A DNA stretch of 64,000 nt from JAFGXT01 sp963677165 (GTDB taxonomy: Bacteria > Verrucomicrobiota > Lentisphaeria > Victivallales > SZUA-371): the NCBI GenBank assembly GCA_963677165.2, contig CAXXSX010000001.1, forward strand, positions 186,001 through 250,000. Direction: 5' to 3'. Numbering within the stretch: position 1 is the first letter of the stretch; each line of letters begins with the position of its first letter. The notes beneath the pieces were generated by a model. That model was not told the DNA's origin. It saw only the letters and a list, made by a program, of their open reading frames with translations, and ran no database searches. Made by a program: the position numbers and the translations under genes. Below, piece by piece: positions 6,873 to 16,295 of the stretch.

Positions 6873-8354
6873 ATGTACAAACCAGATTTCAAACAGTTCG
6901 AGGAATTATGCGGCAAAGGCAGCATTGTTCCGGTATTTAAAGAATACATTGCGGACCTGGAGACGCCGGTATCGGTACTCAGCCGCTTTTGCGAAGATGA
7001 GAATGTATTTCTCCTGGAAAGTGTGGAAGGTGGTGAAAGATGGGGCCGGTATTCCTTCATTGGCATTAATCCTCATGAAGTATTCTATGTCGAAAACGGC
7101 AAAGCATATCTGAAAAAGAATGGTAAAACGACCGAGCTCGAAGGAAATGGCCTTTTCGCCTTACGCGATGTCATGAAAGACTATAAATCGGTTCCGGTTC
7201 CCGGACTGCCTCCGTTTTTCGGCGGTGCGGTCGGCTATATGAGCTATGAAACGGTGAACGAATTCGAGAAGTTGCCGGAACCCAAAACTCCGGTGAAAGG
7301 TCCGATGTCCTGTTTTATGATGACCGATGAAATGGTGATCTTTGATAATGTTCGTCATACCGTTATTGTTTCTGTTTGTGTCCGCCACGGCCAGTTCGCT
7401 TCCCTGAAGGAAGCTTATGATTATGGAACGCAGCGGATCGAAGAAATCAGCAAGACCATTAAGGCTCCGGCTCCGCTGCTCAGTGGTGACGCTGTGAAAT
7501 GTGAAGCTCCGCCAAAACTTCAGCCCAATATGACCAAAGATGAATTCAAACAAATGGTGGTCAGGGCAAAAGAATATATCGTTGAAGGTGACATCATCCA
7601 GATGGTGCCGTCACAGCGGTTTGAAACCAAGCTTACCATGAAACCGATTCAGCTTTATCGCGCATTGCGTCTGGTAAATCCGTCGCCTTATACTTTCTAT
7701 TTGAAATTTGGCGAAAAAATGCTGATTGGGTCCTCACCGGAAGTCATGGCCAAACTGGATAACGGCAAAGCTGAGGTACGTCCGATTGCCGGAACCCGCA
7801 AGCGTGGTAAAAATGAACAGGAAGATGCCGCGTTGTCCAGTGAACTGCTTAGCGACGAAAAGGAACGTGCTGAGCACATCATGCTGGTGGATCTGGCTCG
7901 AAATGACCTCGGACGCTGTGCCGTTCCCGCCAGTGTGCAGGTGCGGGATTTTATGACCGTGGAACGCTATTCCCACGTGATGCACATTGTATCCAATGTG
8001 GAATGCATGTTGAGCCCGGGGCTTGACGCGTTTGATGTGGTCAAAGCTTCTTTTCCGGCCGGAACGCTTTCCGGTGCGCCGAAGATTCGGGCGATGGAAA
8101 TTATCAATGAACTTGAACCGCAGTCCCGTGGAGCCTATGGCGGTTCTGTAGGATATTTCGGATACAATGACAGTATGGACATGGCGATTACCATCCGGAC
8201 GCTGATTATTGACGGTGATACGATTTCGGTACAGGCCGGAGCCGGTATTGTTTATGATTCCGATCCTGAATCCGAGTACCAGGAAACGATTAATAAAGCG
8301 GCTGCGGTATTCAAGGCGATCGAACTTGCCGCCAACGGCCTTGAACTGGCCTAA
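6873..8354 (+). CDS. trpE: Anthranilate synthase component I
   Basis: TrpE (493 residues) converts chorismate to anthranilate with ammonia supplied by TrpG, the first committed step of tryptophan synthesis. The N-terminal part has the LLES motif (about residues 48-51), the known Trp feedback-binding site. The chorismate-binding domain (about 220-485) carries IAGTRKRGKN, the LVDLARNDLGR segment and GAPKIRAMEIINELEPQ. Length is normal. AAGGAAG lies at good distance before the ATG. It is the first structural gene of trpEGDCFBA and is preceded by an unusually long (about 440-base) regulated leader. Confidence 0.97.
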   Translation: MYKPDFKQFEELCGKGSIVPVFKEYIADLETPVSVLSRFCEDENVFLLESVEGGERWGRYSFIGINPHEVFYVENGKAYLKKNGKTTELEGNGLFALRDVMKDYKSVPVPGLPPFFGGAVGYMSYETVNEFEKLPEPKTPVKGPMSCFMMTDEMVIFDNVRHTVIVSVCVRHGQFASLKEAYDYGTQRIEEISKTIKAPAPLLSGDAVKCEAPPKLQPNMTKDEFKQMVVRAKEYIVEGDIIQMVPSQRFETKLTMKPIQLYRALRLVNPSPYTFYLKFGEKMLIGSSPEVMAKLDNGKAEVRPIAGTRKRGKNEQEDAALSSELLSDEKERAEHIMLVDLARNDLGRCAVPASVQVRDFMTVERYSHVMHIVSNVECMLSPGLDAFDVVKASFPAGTLSGAPKIRAMEIINELEPQSRGAYGGSVGYFGYNDSMDMAITIRTLIIDGDTISVQAGAGIVYDSDPESEYQETINKAAAVFKAIELAANGLELA

Positions 8355-8371
8355 CTGAACGAGGTGATATA

Positions 8372-8956
8372 ATGATTTTAATGGTAGATAATTTTGATTC
8401 GTTCACCTATAACCTGGTACAGTATTTCTTTATGCTGAAAAAGGAAGTAGTAGTGAAGCGTAATAATGAAATAACGGTGGAAGAAGCCATGGCGATGAAT
8501 CCCGAGTTTATCGTGATTTCTCCCGGACCGGGACGTCCTGAAAACGGCGGCATAATCATTGATCTGATCAAAGAAGCGGCTGGTAAGATTCCTCTGCTGG
8601 GAGTTTGTCTGGGGCATCAGGCGATCGGTTATGCCTTTGGAGCGGATGTGGTGAAAGCTGCTCGCATCATGCATGGTAAGACGTCAGATATCGAGCACGA
8701 CGGCAAAGGTCTATTCTCAAAACTGAATTCTCCGCTGAAAGCCGTACGTTATCATTCTCTGGCACTGAAAGCCGATACACTGCCGGATTGTTTTGAAGTA
8801 ACCTGCAGGTCGGAAGACGGCGAGATCATGGGTGTTCGGCACAAGGAATATTTGATCGAAGGAATCCAATATCATCCGGAATCGATCATGACCACGACTG
8901 GAAAACGTCAGCTGGCCAATTTTATTGCCGAAGTCGAACAGCAAGCGCAACAATAA
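8372..8956 (+). CDS. trpG: Anthranilate synthase component II (glutamine amidotransferase)
   Basis: A 194-residue class-I glutamine amidotransferase that supplies ammonia to TrpE. The catalytic triad is visible: Cys in LLGVCLGHQAIGYAFG (about residue 79), and His and Glu in GIQYHPESI (about 168-170). The N-terminal MILMVDNFDSFTYNLVQYF and the oxyanion motif SPGPGRPEN are canonical. It is a separate gene, not fused to trpE or trpD. GAGGTGAT precedes the ATG and the gap to trpE is 17 bases, so the two subunits are co-expressed. It could also serve p-aminobenzoate synthase, as in Bacillus, but no pabB is in view. Confidence 0.96.
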   Translation: MILMVDNFDSFTYNLVQYFFMLKKEVVVKRNNEITVEEAMAMNPEFIVISPGPGRPENGGIIIDLIKEAAGKIPLLGVCLGHQAIGYAFGADVVKAARIMHGKTSDIEHDGKGLFSKLNSPLKAVRYHSLALKADTLPDCFEVTCRSEDGEIMGVRHKEYLIEGIQYHPESIMTTTGKRQLANFIAEVEQQAQQ

Positions 8957-8977
8957 TTAACATACAGGGGATATGTA

Positions 8978-9997
8978 ATGACTGAGATTTCCGATTATCT
9001 GAAGAAAGTGATGGCAGGCTGCGATTTGTCGATTGATGAAATGAGCCATGTAATGGATCAAATCATGAGCGGTACCGCTACGCCGGTTCAGATGAGCGCG
9101 TTTTTGATTGCGCTGAAAATGAAAGGTGAATGTATCGACGAAATTACCGGCGCCGCCAGTATTATGCGTCGTCATGCCTCGTTTATCGATGCCGGGGCCA
9201 GTACCGTGATTGATACCTGCGGAACCGGTGGCGATGGTGCCGATACTTTTAATATTTCTACCACCTCCGCATTGGTCGCGGCAGGTGCCGGTATTACTGT
9301 GGCCAAACATGGTAATCGCAGTGTATCCAGTCGTTGCGGATCAGCTGATGTGCTTGCCGCTCTCGGTTTCAACCTGGAAGTTGATCCGGTTGTTATGGAG
9401 CAGTCGATTCAGGAAAACGGCATCGGTTTCCTGTTTGCTCCGCATGTTCATCCGGCCATGAAAAATGTAATGGCGGTCCGTCGCGAACTGAAAGTACGGA
9501 CGATTTTCAATATGCTCGGTCCGTTGACCAATCCGGCCGGCGCCAGTGGACAGGTCCTCGGGGTGTTTGCTCCGGAACTGACCGAAATGTTCGCCCAGGT
9601 TCTGAAAGCTCTCGGCTGCCGTCGGGCGCTGGTGGTATATGGTAACGATGGCCTGGATGAAATAACCTGCACAACATCAACCCGCATAACCGAACTTCGT
9701 GACGGAATTATCAAAACCTACGAATTTTTCCCGGAAATGCTGATTGGCGATACCTTCTCTGCCGAAGAAATCAAAGGCGGAGACGCTCAGGAAAATGCAG
9801 CGATTACGAAAGCGATTCTTGATGGTTCGGAACGCGGCGCCCCACGCTCGATAGTGTTACTGAATTCCGCTGCTGCGATTATTGCCGGTGAAAAAGCGGA
9901 TCGTATGGAAGATGCCCTGAAACTGGCGGAAGAGTCGATTGACTCCGGCGCGGCACTTCAGAAACTGGAAGCTCTGGTAGAGGCGAGTAAGCAATGA
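8978..9997 (+). CDS. trpD: Anthranilate phosphoribosyltransferase
   Basis: TrpD (339 residues) transfers phosphoribosyl from PRPP to anthranilate. The PRPP/glycine-rich motif DTCGTGGDGADTFNISTTSA (about 76-95), the KHGNRSVSSRCGSADVL segment and the ARTIFNMLGPL-like stretch RTIFNMLGPLTNPA are all present. GGGGAT precedes the ATG. Length matches the family. Its last codons overlap the trpC start by four bases (ATGA), indicating translational coupling. Confidence 0.97.
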   Translation: MTEISDYLKKVMAGCDLSIDEMSHVMDQIMSGTATPVQMSAFLIALKMKGECIDEITGAASIMRRHASFIDAGASTVIDTCGTGGDGADTFNISTTSALVAAGAGITVAKHGNRSVSSRCGSADVLAALGFNLEVDPVVMEQSIQENGIGFLFAPHVHPAMKNVMAVRRELKVRTIFNMLGPLTNPAGASGQVLGVFAPELTEMFAQVLKALGCRRALVVYGNDGLDEITCTTSTRITELRDGIIKTYEFFPEMLIGDTFSAEEIKGGDAQENAAITKAILDGSERGAPRSIVLLNSAAAIIAGEKADRMEDALKLAEESIDSGAALQKLEALVEASKQ

Positions 9998-10782
9998 CGA
10001 TACTTGATAAAATAATTGACCGTATAAAAGCCGATATGGATAAGGATATGCACGAGTATCCTTTGTCGGAAGCTATTCTTGCCGCGGAGAGTGCCGGACC
10101 ATGCCGTGACTTTTTCGGAGCGTTTGCCGAACCGAAAAAAGTCAGAGTGATTGCTGAACTTAAAAAAGCATCCCCTTCAAAAGGGTTGATCCGGGATAAT
10201 TTTGATCCCGCTCAGCTATGTATTGATTTACAGGGACATGGTGCGGCGGCATTATCAGTGCTGACCGAAAGGAATTTCTTTCTCGGTTCCATAAAATATC
10301 TGGAAGAAGTTACTAAACTGGTGAGTATTCCTGTTTTACGTAAGGATTTCATTTTTGATCCCTACCAGATTTATCGAGCCAGGGCGGCCGGAGCCGATGC
10401 TGTATTGTTGATTGCGGCGGCACTGGATCCCGTACTGTTTGCTGAACTTCATGCGTTAGCAACAGAACTTGGACTTCATGTGCTGTGCGAAGTGCACAAT
10501 CACGAAGAACTTGAAATGGTTCTGAATACCGAAGCAAAAATCATTGGAGTCAATAGTCGTGACTTGAAGACGTTCAAGACCGACCTGAAAGTCGCGGTGG
10601 AGATGCTGCGGCATATCCCTGACGACAAAGTTAAAATCGCTGAAAGCGGTATTAATACTCCTGATGACATCAAACGGATGATCGCCGCTGGAACCTCCGG
10701 GTTCCTGATCGGCGAGTCGCTGATGCGAGAAAATGAGCCGGGCAGAAAACTGGCTGAATTTATCGCCGGAGGCGCTGGATGA
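9994..10782 (+). CDS. trpC: Indole-3-glycerol phosphate synthase
   Basis: TrpC (262 residues) closes the indole ring, forming indole-3-glycerol phosphate. It is a TIM barrel with the typical VIAELKKASPSKGLIRDNFD (about 51-70), SVLTERNFFLGS, PVLRKDFIFDPYQI and IGVNSRDLKTF motifs, and the phosphate site KIAESGINTPDD with GFLIGESLM near the end. It is monofunctional, with trpF as a separate gene. The 4-base overlaps on both sides (with trpD and trpF) show tight coupling. Confidence 0.97.
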   Translation: MTILDKIIDRIKADMDKDMHEYPLSEAILAAESAGPCRDFFGAFAEPKKVRVIAELKKASPSKGLIRDNFDPAQLCIDLQGHGAAALSVLTERNFFLGSIKYLEEVTKLVSIPVLRKDFIFDPYQIYRARAAGADAVLLIAAALDPVLFAELHALATELGLHVLCEVHNHEELEMVLNTEAKIIGVNSRDLKTFKTDLKVAVEMLRHIPDDKVKIAESGINTPDDIKRMIAAGTSGFLIGESLMRENEPGRKLAEFIAGGAG

Positions 10783-11399
10783 AAGTTAAAATTTGCGGCA
10801 TTACGAATATAGACGACGCGATGGTCGCCGCCGAAGCCGGCGCCGATTATCTCGGATTCATTGTCTTTCCGAAATCGCCGCGTTACGTCGCACCTGAAAC
10901 AATCCGGGAGATTACTGCGCAGTTGCCCGGAAACGTGAAAAAGGTCGGCGTGTTTGTTAACCCCGAACCGGAGCTGGTTGAAGAAGTCATCGACCATTGC
11001 GGGATCGATATTATTCAGCTCCATGGCGATGAATTGCCTGAATTCGCGTCGCGTTACCCTCGCGATAAAGTATGGAAGGCCGTTCACCTGACCGAAGTTG
11101 CTCAGATGGATGACCTTGCGGCCTACCCGGTTTCCGCTTTTGTTGTGGATTCCATGGTAAAAGGACTTCGCGGTGGAACCGGTGTCTGCTGCGACTGGCA
11201 GCTTGCTGCTCAAGCCTCCGCCCGGTTCAATGTGATGCTGGCGGGCGGAATCAATGCCGATAATGCGGTTGAGGCTGTGCGTGCGGTAAATCCGTACGGA
11301 CTGGATGTTGCCAGCGGTGTAGAAAAATCGCCCGGATTTAAGGATCACGGAAAAATCCGGAATTTATTTAACAACTTACGAAAAGCTAATATTATATGA
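10779..11399 (+). CDS. trpF: Phosphoribosylanthranilate isomerase
   Basis: TrpF (206 residues) catalyses the Amadori rearrangement of phosphoribosylanthranilate. The N-terminal MKVKICGITNIDDAMVAAEA contains the catalytic cysteine in KICG. Further motifs are GADYLGFIVFPKSPRYV, VQLHGDE-like IIQLHGDELPEF, and MLAGGINADNAVEAV with the aspartate-containing GLDVASGVEKSPGFKDH. Length is standard. It overlaps trpC by four bases and is followed 12 bases later by trpB. Confidence 0.97.
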   Translation: MKVKICGITNIDDAMVAAEAGADYLGFIVFPKSPRYVAPETIREITAQLPGNVKKVGVFVNPEPELVEEVIDHCGIDIIQLHGDELPEFASRYPRDKVWKAVHLTEVAQMDDLAAYPVSAFVVDSMVKGLRGGTGVCCDWQLAAQASARFNVMLAGGINADNAVEAVRAVNPYGLDVASGVEKSPGFKDHGKIRNLFNNLRKANII

Positions 11400-11411
11400 G
11401 GCAAATAAATC

Positions 11412-12602
11412 ATGAATAAAACTGAAACCCATTACGGTATCTACGGCGGACAGTATGTTGCCGAAACCCTGATGCCGGCCCTCAAGGAAGTGGCGGAAGA
11501 ATACGAACGGGCCAAGCAAGACCCGGAATTCGATCGCGAATTTAAATATTATTTGAAAGATTATGTCGGACGTGAATCTGCACTTTATCTGGCCGAAAGA
11601 CTTTCCGATAAGCTTGGCGGTGCGAGAATCTATCTAAAGCGCGAAGATCTCAATCATACTGGCGCTCACAAAGTAAATAACGTGCTTGGACAAGCTCTGC
11701 TGGCAAAGCGTATGGGCAAAAAACGTCTGATTGCTGAAACTGGAGCCGGAATGCATGGGGTGGCGACCGCTACCGTTGCTGCGTTGTTCGGCATGGAATG
11801 CGATGTTTTCATGGGCAGTGAGGATATTCACCGTCAGGCTCCCAATGTTGACCGGATGAGAACCCTTGGAGCAAAAGTGGTTGCCGTTGATTCGGGTACT
11901 GCCACTCTTAAAGATGCCATGAATGAGGCGCTCCGGAACTGGGTGACTACTGTTGAAGATACGTTTTATGTAATCGGGACCGTTGCCGGACCTTATCCGT
12001 ACCCCCAGATGGTACGTGATTTTCAATCGGTCATTGGGATTGAAGCCAGACGTCAGATTCTGGATAAGACCGGTAAATTACCGGATCAGGTAATCGCCTG
12101 CGTTGGTGGCGGCAGTAACGCCATGGGTATCTTTGCCGGATTTATCGATGACAAAGATGTGGCCCTGATCGGCGTGGAGGCTGGAGGTGACGGCGTTGAA
12201 ACCGGTCGCCATGCCGCCAGTATCAATGGCGGACGGACCGGCGTACTCCACGGCTGTAAAACCTATTTGCTACAGGATGAGCACGGTCAGGTTCAGAATA
12301 CGCATTCGGTTTCTGCAGGACTTGATTATCCCGGAGTTGGACCGGAGCATTCTTATCTGAATGATATCGGCCGCGTGGAATATACCGTGATCAACGATGA
12401 CGATGCTGTGGCGGCGTTTGATATGCTGTCATTGCGTGAAGGTATTATTCCGGCTCTGGAATCGTCGCATGCAGTAGCTGAGGCGATCAGGCGCGCTCCG
12501 TCAATGGATAAGGATTCAATTCTTATCGTCAATCTATCCGGGCGCGGCGACAAAGACATGGACAACATTAAAGAATACAAAGCCCGGGTTAACCAGGGTT
12601 GA
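11412..12602 (+). CDS. trpB: Tryptophan synthase beta chain
   Basis: TrpB (396 residues) is the PLP enzyme that condenses indole with serine. The PLP lysine lies in LNHTGAHKVNNVLGQALLA (Lys at about 85), the ETGAGMHGVATATVAA motif follows, and the phosphate loop is CVGGGSNAMGIFAGF. The catalytic glutamate region (IAETGAGMHG) is intact. This is the TrpB1 type, which pairs with TrpA, and trpA follows 12 bases later, so the two form the usual alpha2-beta2 complex with an indole tunnel. Confidence 0.98.
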   Translation: MNKTETHYGIYGGQYVAETLMPALKEVAEEYERAKQDPEFDREFKYYLKDYVGRESALYLAERLSDKLGGARIYLKREDLNHTGAHKVNNVLGQALLAKRMGKKRLIAETGAGMHGVATATVAALFGMECDVFMGSEDIHRQAPNVDRMRTLGAKVVAVDSGTATLKDAMNEALRNWVTTVEDTFYVIGTVAGPYPYPQMVRDFQSVIGIEARRQILDKTGKLPDQVIACVGGGSNAMGIFAGFIDDKDVALIGVEAGGDGVETGRHAASINGGRTGVLHGCKTYLLQDEHGQVQNTHSVSAGLDYPGVGPEHSYLNDIGRVEYTVINDDDAVAAFDMLSLREGIIPALESSHAVAEAIRRAPSMDKDSILIVNLSGRGDKDMDNIKEYKARVNQG

Positions 12603-12614
12603 GCGGAGGCAATT

Positions 12615-13412
12615 ATGAATCGCATTAAAGATACATTCAGCCGGTGCAACGCGGAAAACCGCAAGGCTCTGGTTTCATACGTAACCGCGGGAAATCCCGA
12701 TCCCGCCACCAGTGAGAAACTTATTAAAGCAGTACTTGAAGCCGGAACGGATATTCTCGAACTGGGCGTTCCGTTTTCCGATCCGATGGCGGACGGTCCG
12801 GTGATCCAGAAAGCCGGAACTATCGCGCTTGAGGCTGGTACTACACTGCCGATTATATTGGATATGGCACGCAATATCAGAAAATATTCCGATGTTCCGA
12901 TTGTCCTGTTCTCTTATTATAATGTATTGTTTTCATACGGCGTGGAAGAGCTCGCAAAAGTCTGCGCTGAAATCGGTATCGACGCCTGGTTGGTGGTTGA
13001 TGTTCCGTATGAAGAAAGTGATGAAGTTATTCCGACTCTGAAAAAGTACGACATTGATTTTATTCCGCTGATCGCGCCGACTACGCCGTTGGATCGTGCG
13101 GAAATGATTTTGAAAGACGTTACCGGATTTGCCTATTATATTACGGTGAAAGGCGTAACTGGTGCCCGTGCCGAACTTCCGGCCGAGCTTACACAGCGGC
13201 TTGAAGAGCTCAAAAATGTTTGTCCGGTACCATTGGTAGCAGGGTTTGGTATCTCCAGTCCTGAAATGGCGAAAGCTACTGCCGCCCATGCCGACGGCGC
13301 GGTTGTCGGCAGCGCGATTGTTCGGATCATGGATCAGTACGATAACCATGACGACGCAATCAAGGCAACGGCGGAATTCGTCGCCGGTCTTGCAGATGGT
13401 CTGAAGTTGTAG
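12615..13412 (+). CDS. trpA: Tryptophan synthase alpha chain
   Basis: TrpA (265 residues) splits indole-3-glycerol phosphate to indole and glyceraldehyde-3-phosphate. The catalytic Glu and Asp lie in ILELGVPFSDPMADGPVIQ (about 48-66). VTGARAELP-like VKGVTGARAELPAEL and GFGISSPEMAKA, with VVGSAIV, form the phosphate-binding end of the barrel. Last gene of the trp operon; GCGGAGG precedes the ATG and a short terminator follows the stop. Confidence 0.97.
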   Translation: MNRIKDTFSRCNAENRKALVSYVTAGNPDPATSEKLIKAVLEAGTDILELGVPFSDPMADGPVIQKAGTIALEAGTTLPIILDMARNIRKYSDVPIVLFSYYNVLFSYGVEELAKVCAEIGIDAWLVVDVPYEESDEVIPTLKKYDIDFIPLIAPTTPLDRAEMILKDVTGFAYYITVKGVTGARAELPAELTQRLEELKNVCPVPLVAGFGISSPEMAKATAAHADGAVVGSAIVRIMDQYDNHDDAIKATAEFVAGLADGLKL

Positions 13413-13439
13413 GATGCTATATCGTATCTATTCTTTATG

Positions 13440-13461
13440 AAGCCCGTGGGGCTCCTTTTTT
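13440..13461 (+). terminator. Terminator of the trp operon
   Basis: A short GC stem, AGCCC (13440-13444) with GGGCT (13448-13452), is followed by CCTTTTTTT, 27 bases after the trpA stop. The stem is only five pairs, so efficiency may be modest. Confidence 0.6.
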
Positions 13462-13704
13462 TACGAAATTAAAATTAAAATATTTAATTAAATTTGTATT
13501 GCTGTACTGGCATAGTCTTATGATTGTATTATATAATAAGTATATCAAGCATGTAATAAGCCAATTTTGCAGATGGACTGTTTACTGCATTTTTTTTATA
13601 CCGAGTACCGTAGAATAATTGTGCTTGGTGGATGGGAGGCATTGAGCCCATTTAGTTAAAGAAAAGTATTTTCAGAGTATTATTAACATAACGAGGCAGA
13701 CATT

Positions 13705-15381
13705 ATGGGAAAGGTAAACACATTCAGTAGCGGGGATTCGGAGACTCTTATCAATTGCGGGGTGAGAAAAAAGTGGAGTTTTTTTCGCTCTTTGAAAATG
13801 AGATTTCTATTGGTTGTAGCAGCATTGTTTTGCTGTTCCGGCCTGTGTGCTGCTGATGATTGGAAAAAGAGCATTGAGCCGGGGATTGAATTGATTCGTG
13901 CCAGGAAATGGTCGGAAGCTGATGCTTTTTTTCAAAAGCTTCTTAAATCGAAAGACAAGACGCATGCGAAAGAGCTTAATTACTGGTCATCTTATGCCTG
14001 GCAAGGAAAAAAAGTTGTTAATCATGACAAATTTCTAAAGCGTGATCTAGGGAAAAATGCTGTTATCTTTGTTCCCGATGATGTTAAAACGATCAATGGT
14101 GCTATGAGCTTGACGGTTCCCGGTGATACCGTAAAGCTTCGTCCTGGAACTTATTTTGAATATGTGAGCTTGGCAAAAGGAGTTACTTTGTCGGGAACGG
14201 ATCGTGATAAGTGTATTATTAAGTTGATTAAAAATTATCCTTGTGCTTTTGTTTCTTTATATCGCGATAATGTTTGTGTTGAGAACCTCACGATTGATGG
14301 CTCCGGCCATGACTCAAAGGTTCAGGGTTTGCCGGTGACTTGTAAAATTAAGGATGGAAAAGTTATTACTGATTCCTCTTTGCTTGCAAAGAGTCTTAAA
14401 ATGCCGGAAGGATCAACCTTGCTGAAAGTACAGGGATTTGACCCTAGATATATCAACTATCTTGTCTCTAATTTCAAAAAAGGATGTACTCTTAATACGG
14501 AGTGGCTTCTTAAATCAGGCGAACGAAAAACAATCCAAGTCATTCCGGCAATATCAGCCAATACCTTATTCCCGGTAGGTGTGGTGTCCGTTCAGGCATG
14601 GTGTCGGGTGAGCAACTGTCTGATGAAAAATCTAAGTTGTGGAATTGTTTCAGTCGGCGAGAAGGCTCATCTTGATGCGGAAGAGAATGTTATTTCTAGC
14701 TGTAAACTGGGGATTAATGTACTGTTTGGTGGCTCTGCCAGCATAAAAGATAATATTTGTGAAAAAAGTCCAAATGGTATTGTTGTTTTTGACAAGGCGA
14801 ACGTCATTATTAATGATAACAGTATATCAGGGGCAAGTCAGGATGGAATAAAAGTAGGAGTGGACTCAATTGCTTATATTTACAATAACCTTTGCTTGAA
14901 ATGTAATTATGGAATAACACTGCTTTTGTCATCATCGGGGATCATTCAGAAAAATATTTGTGGAGAAAATAATGTAGGCATTTCCGTTCAAAGCAATTCT
15001 TCTGCAAATTTGATGGAAAATAAATGTAGTGGCAATCAGGGGAAACCGGGGTATGGCATTTTGGTGTATATTAATTCAAGAGCTGAGTGTTATAAAAATA
15101 CATGCAATAAAAACTTTTTGGGGATTGTGTATCAGATAAAGAGTTCTGGAAATGTACGGGGTAATATATGTAATGACAATACAAACAGCGGTATTCTGTT
15201 TTATGATCGCTGTTTTGGAGCTGTGACCAAAAATACTTGTAATAATAATAAGATTTGTGGAATTAGTTTTAAAAAATCCAGCGCGGGTCGTGCCGATCAG
15301 AACAAAATAATTGGTAATACAATAGGTTTTTTACGATTAGATTCTCAGGAAGTTACTGTTGGAGAAAATTTCTCGAAGTAA
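13705..15381 (+). CDS. Exported parallel beta-helix (NosD/PbH1-like) protein
   Basis: A 558-residue protein of unknown function. Residues 32-50 form a signal peptide (MRFLLVVAALFCCSGLCA then ADDW). Residues about 50-105 are a short helical TPR-like segment, and about 115-160 match the DUF1565-type entry to a beta-helix (IFVPDDVKTINGAMSL then GDTVKLRPGTYFEYVSL). From about 280 to the end there are many PbH1-like turns of roughly 22-24 residues with the pattern N-x-I/C-x-x-N-x-x-GI. The start at 13705 has GAGG eight bases upstream but leaves 31 residues before the signal core; ATG 13798 is an alternative with a weaker site. It is likely periplasmic or surface-exposed. No catalytic residues are recognisable. 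Confidence 0.75.
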   Translation: MGKVNTFSSGDSETLINCGVRKKWSFFRSLKMRFLLVVAALFCCSGLCAADDWKKSIEPGIELIRARKWSEADAFFQKLLKSKDKTHAKELNYWSSYAWQGKKVVNHDKFLKRDLGKNAVIFVPDDVKTINGAMSLTVPGDTVKLRPGTYFEYVSLAKGVTLSGTDRDKCIIKLIKNYPCAFVSLYRDNVCVENLTIDGSGHDSKVQGLPVTCKIKDGKVITDSSLLAKSLKMPEGSTLLKVQGFDPRYINYLVSNFKKGCTLNTEWLLKSGERKTIQVIPAISANTLFPVGVVSVQAWCRVSNCLMKNLSCGIVSVGEKAHLDAEENVISSCKLGINVLFGGSASIKDNICEKSPNGIVVFDKANVIINDNSISGASQDGIKVGVDSIAYIYNNLCLKCNYGITLLLSSSGIIQKNICGENNVGISVQSNSSANLMENKCSGNQGKPGYGILVYINSRAECYKNTCNKNFLGIVYQIKSSGNVRGNICNDNTNSGILFYDRCFGAVTKNTCNNNKICGISFKKSSAGRADQNKIIGNTIGFLRLDSQEVTVGENFSK

Positions 15382-15462
15382 TTATAATTTGTTATATATG
15401 TTTTGAAGATGTATGCTGTTTTGGGCGTGTTTGGGAAAGCAAATCAGACAATTAGGTGAAGC

Positions 15463-16110
15463 ATGAATCAGAGAAACGCGATGGTGGAAGAGCAGATAAT
15501 CCCCAGAGGAATATCGGATATGCGGGTGATCAATGCTCTGGAAAAGGTTCAGCGGGACATGTTTGTTCCTGTATCGTTAAAAGTGATGGGGTACAGTGAT
15601 ACTCCATTGCCAATCGGGTGCGGACAGACTATCTCACAGCCTTTTATTGTTGCGCTGATGACTGAATTGCTGGAACTGAAGCCCGATTTTAGCATACTTG
15701 AGGTCGGAACTGGTTCGGGGTATCAGTCGGCAGTACTGGCGGAAATCGTTGATCATGTCTATTCTGTTGAAATTATTCCTGAATTGTCGAACAGTGCAGG
15801 GGATGTTTTACGGCTTGCCGGTTATAATAATATAAGTTTGCGCGTGAGTGATGGTAGCGACGGCTGGCCGGATTATGCTCCATATGACGGTATTGTTGTT
15901 ACTGCTGCGGCCCGGAAAATACCAGAAAAACTAAAATACCAGTTAAAGACAGGTGGTAGAATGGTTATTCCGGTTGGCGAAGAAAATGCAGTTCAGACGC
16001 TTTGGACAATTATACGCACAGGCGAAGACGAATTTCAGGAAATTCCTGGAATCAGTGTTCGTTTTGTTCCCATGACAGGCAAAATCCTTAATAGTGATTC
16101 CTCTTCATAA
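15463..16110 (+). CDS. pcm: Protein-L-isoaspartate O-methyltransferase
   Basis: A 215-residue class-I methyltransferase that repairs isoaspartyl residues in aged proteins using S-adenosylmethionine. It has the Pcm-specific GCGQTISQPFIVALMTELL (about 52-70) followed by motif I, ILEVGTGSGYQSAVLAEI. VYSVEIIPEL is the acidic SAM-binding motif, and YDGIVVTAAARKIPEKL completes the fold. Length and order match the family. AGGTGA precedes the ATG. It stands alone between the beta-helix gene and tpiA. Confidence 0.95.
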   Translation: MNQRNAMVEEQIIPRGISDMRVINALEKVQRDMFVPVSLKVMGYSDTPLPIGCGQTISQPFIVALMTELLELKPDFSILEVGTGSGYQSAVLAEIVDHVYSVEIIPELSNSAGDVLRLAGYNNISLRVSDGSDGWPDYAPYDGIVVTAAARKIPEKLKYQLKTGGRMVIPVGEENAVQTLWTIIRTGEDEFQEIPGISVRFVPMTGKILNSDSSS

Positions 16111-16175
16111 TTATCCTGAAAATTATAACAGGCCTTTGAACATTTTTCATTTGAAAAATTATGTTAAGCAAGGGG

Positions 16176-16204
16176 TTGCATTATGCCCTGATCTGGTCTA
16201 TATT
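16176..16204 (+). promoter_or_regulatory. Candidate promoter of tpiA and downstream genes
   Basis: TTGCAT (16176-16181), a 17-base spacer and TATATT (16199-16204) form a reasonable sigma-70-type promoter about 90 bases before tpiA. It gives four and five matches to consensus respectively. No other promoter of this quality was seen before the pilus-like genes. Confidence 0.5.
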
Positions 16205-16295
16205 TAGCTTCTTTTACATACCATGCTTATGCATAATAAAGAACTTCTTCTAAAAACAGTTAGAAGTCATAATTTTAAAAAAAGGAAACATAATT

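Noticed and set aside
16142..16159. ATTTTTC/GAAAAAT hairpin after pcm as a terminator
   Set aside because: The stem is only A-T pairs apart from one C-G and no T-run follows, so it would be too weak.
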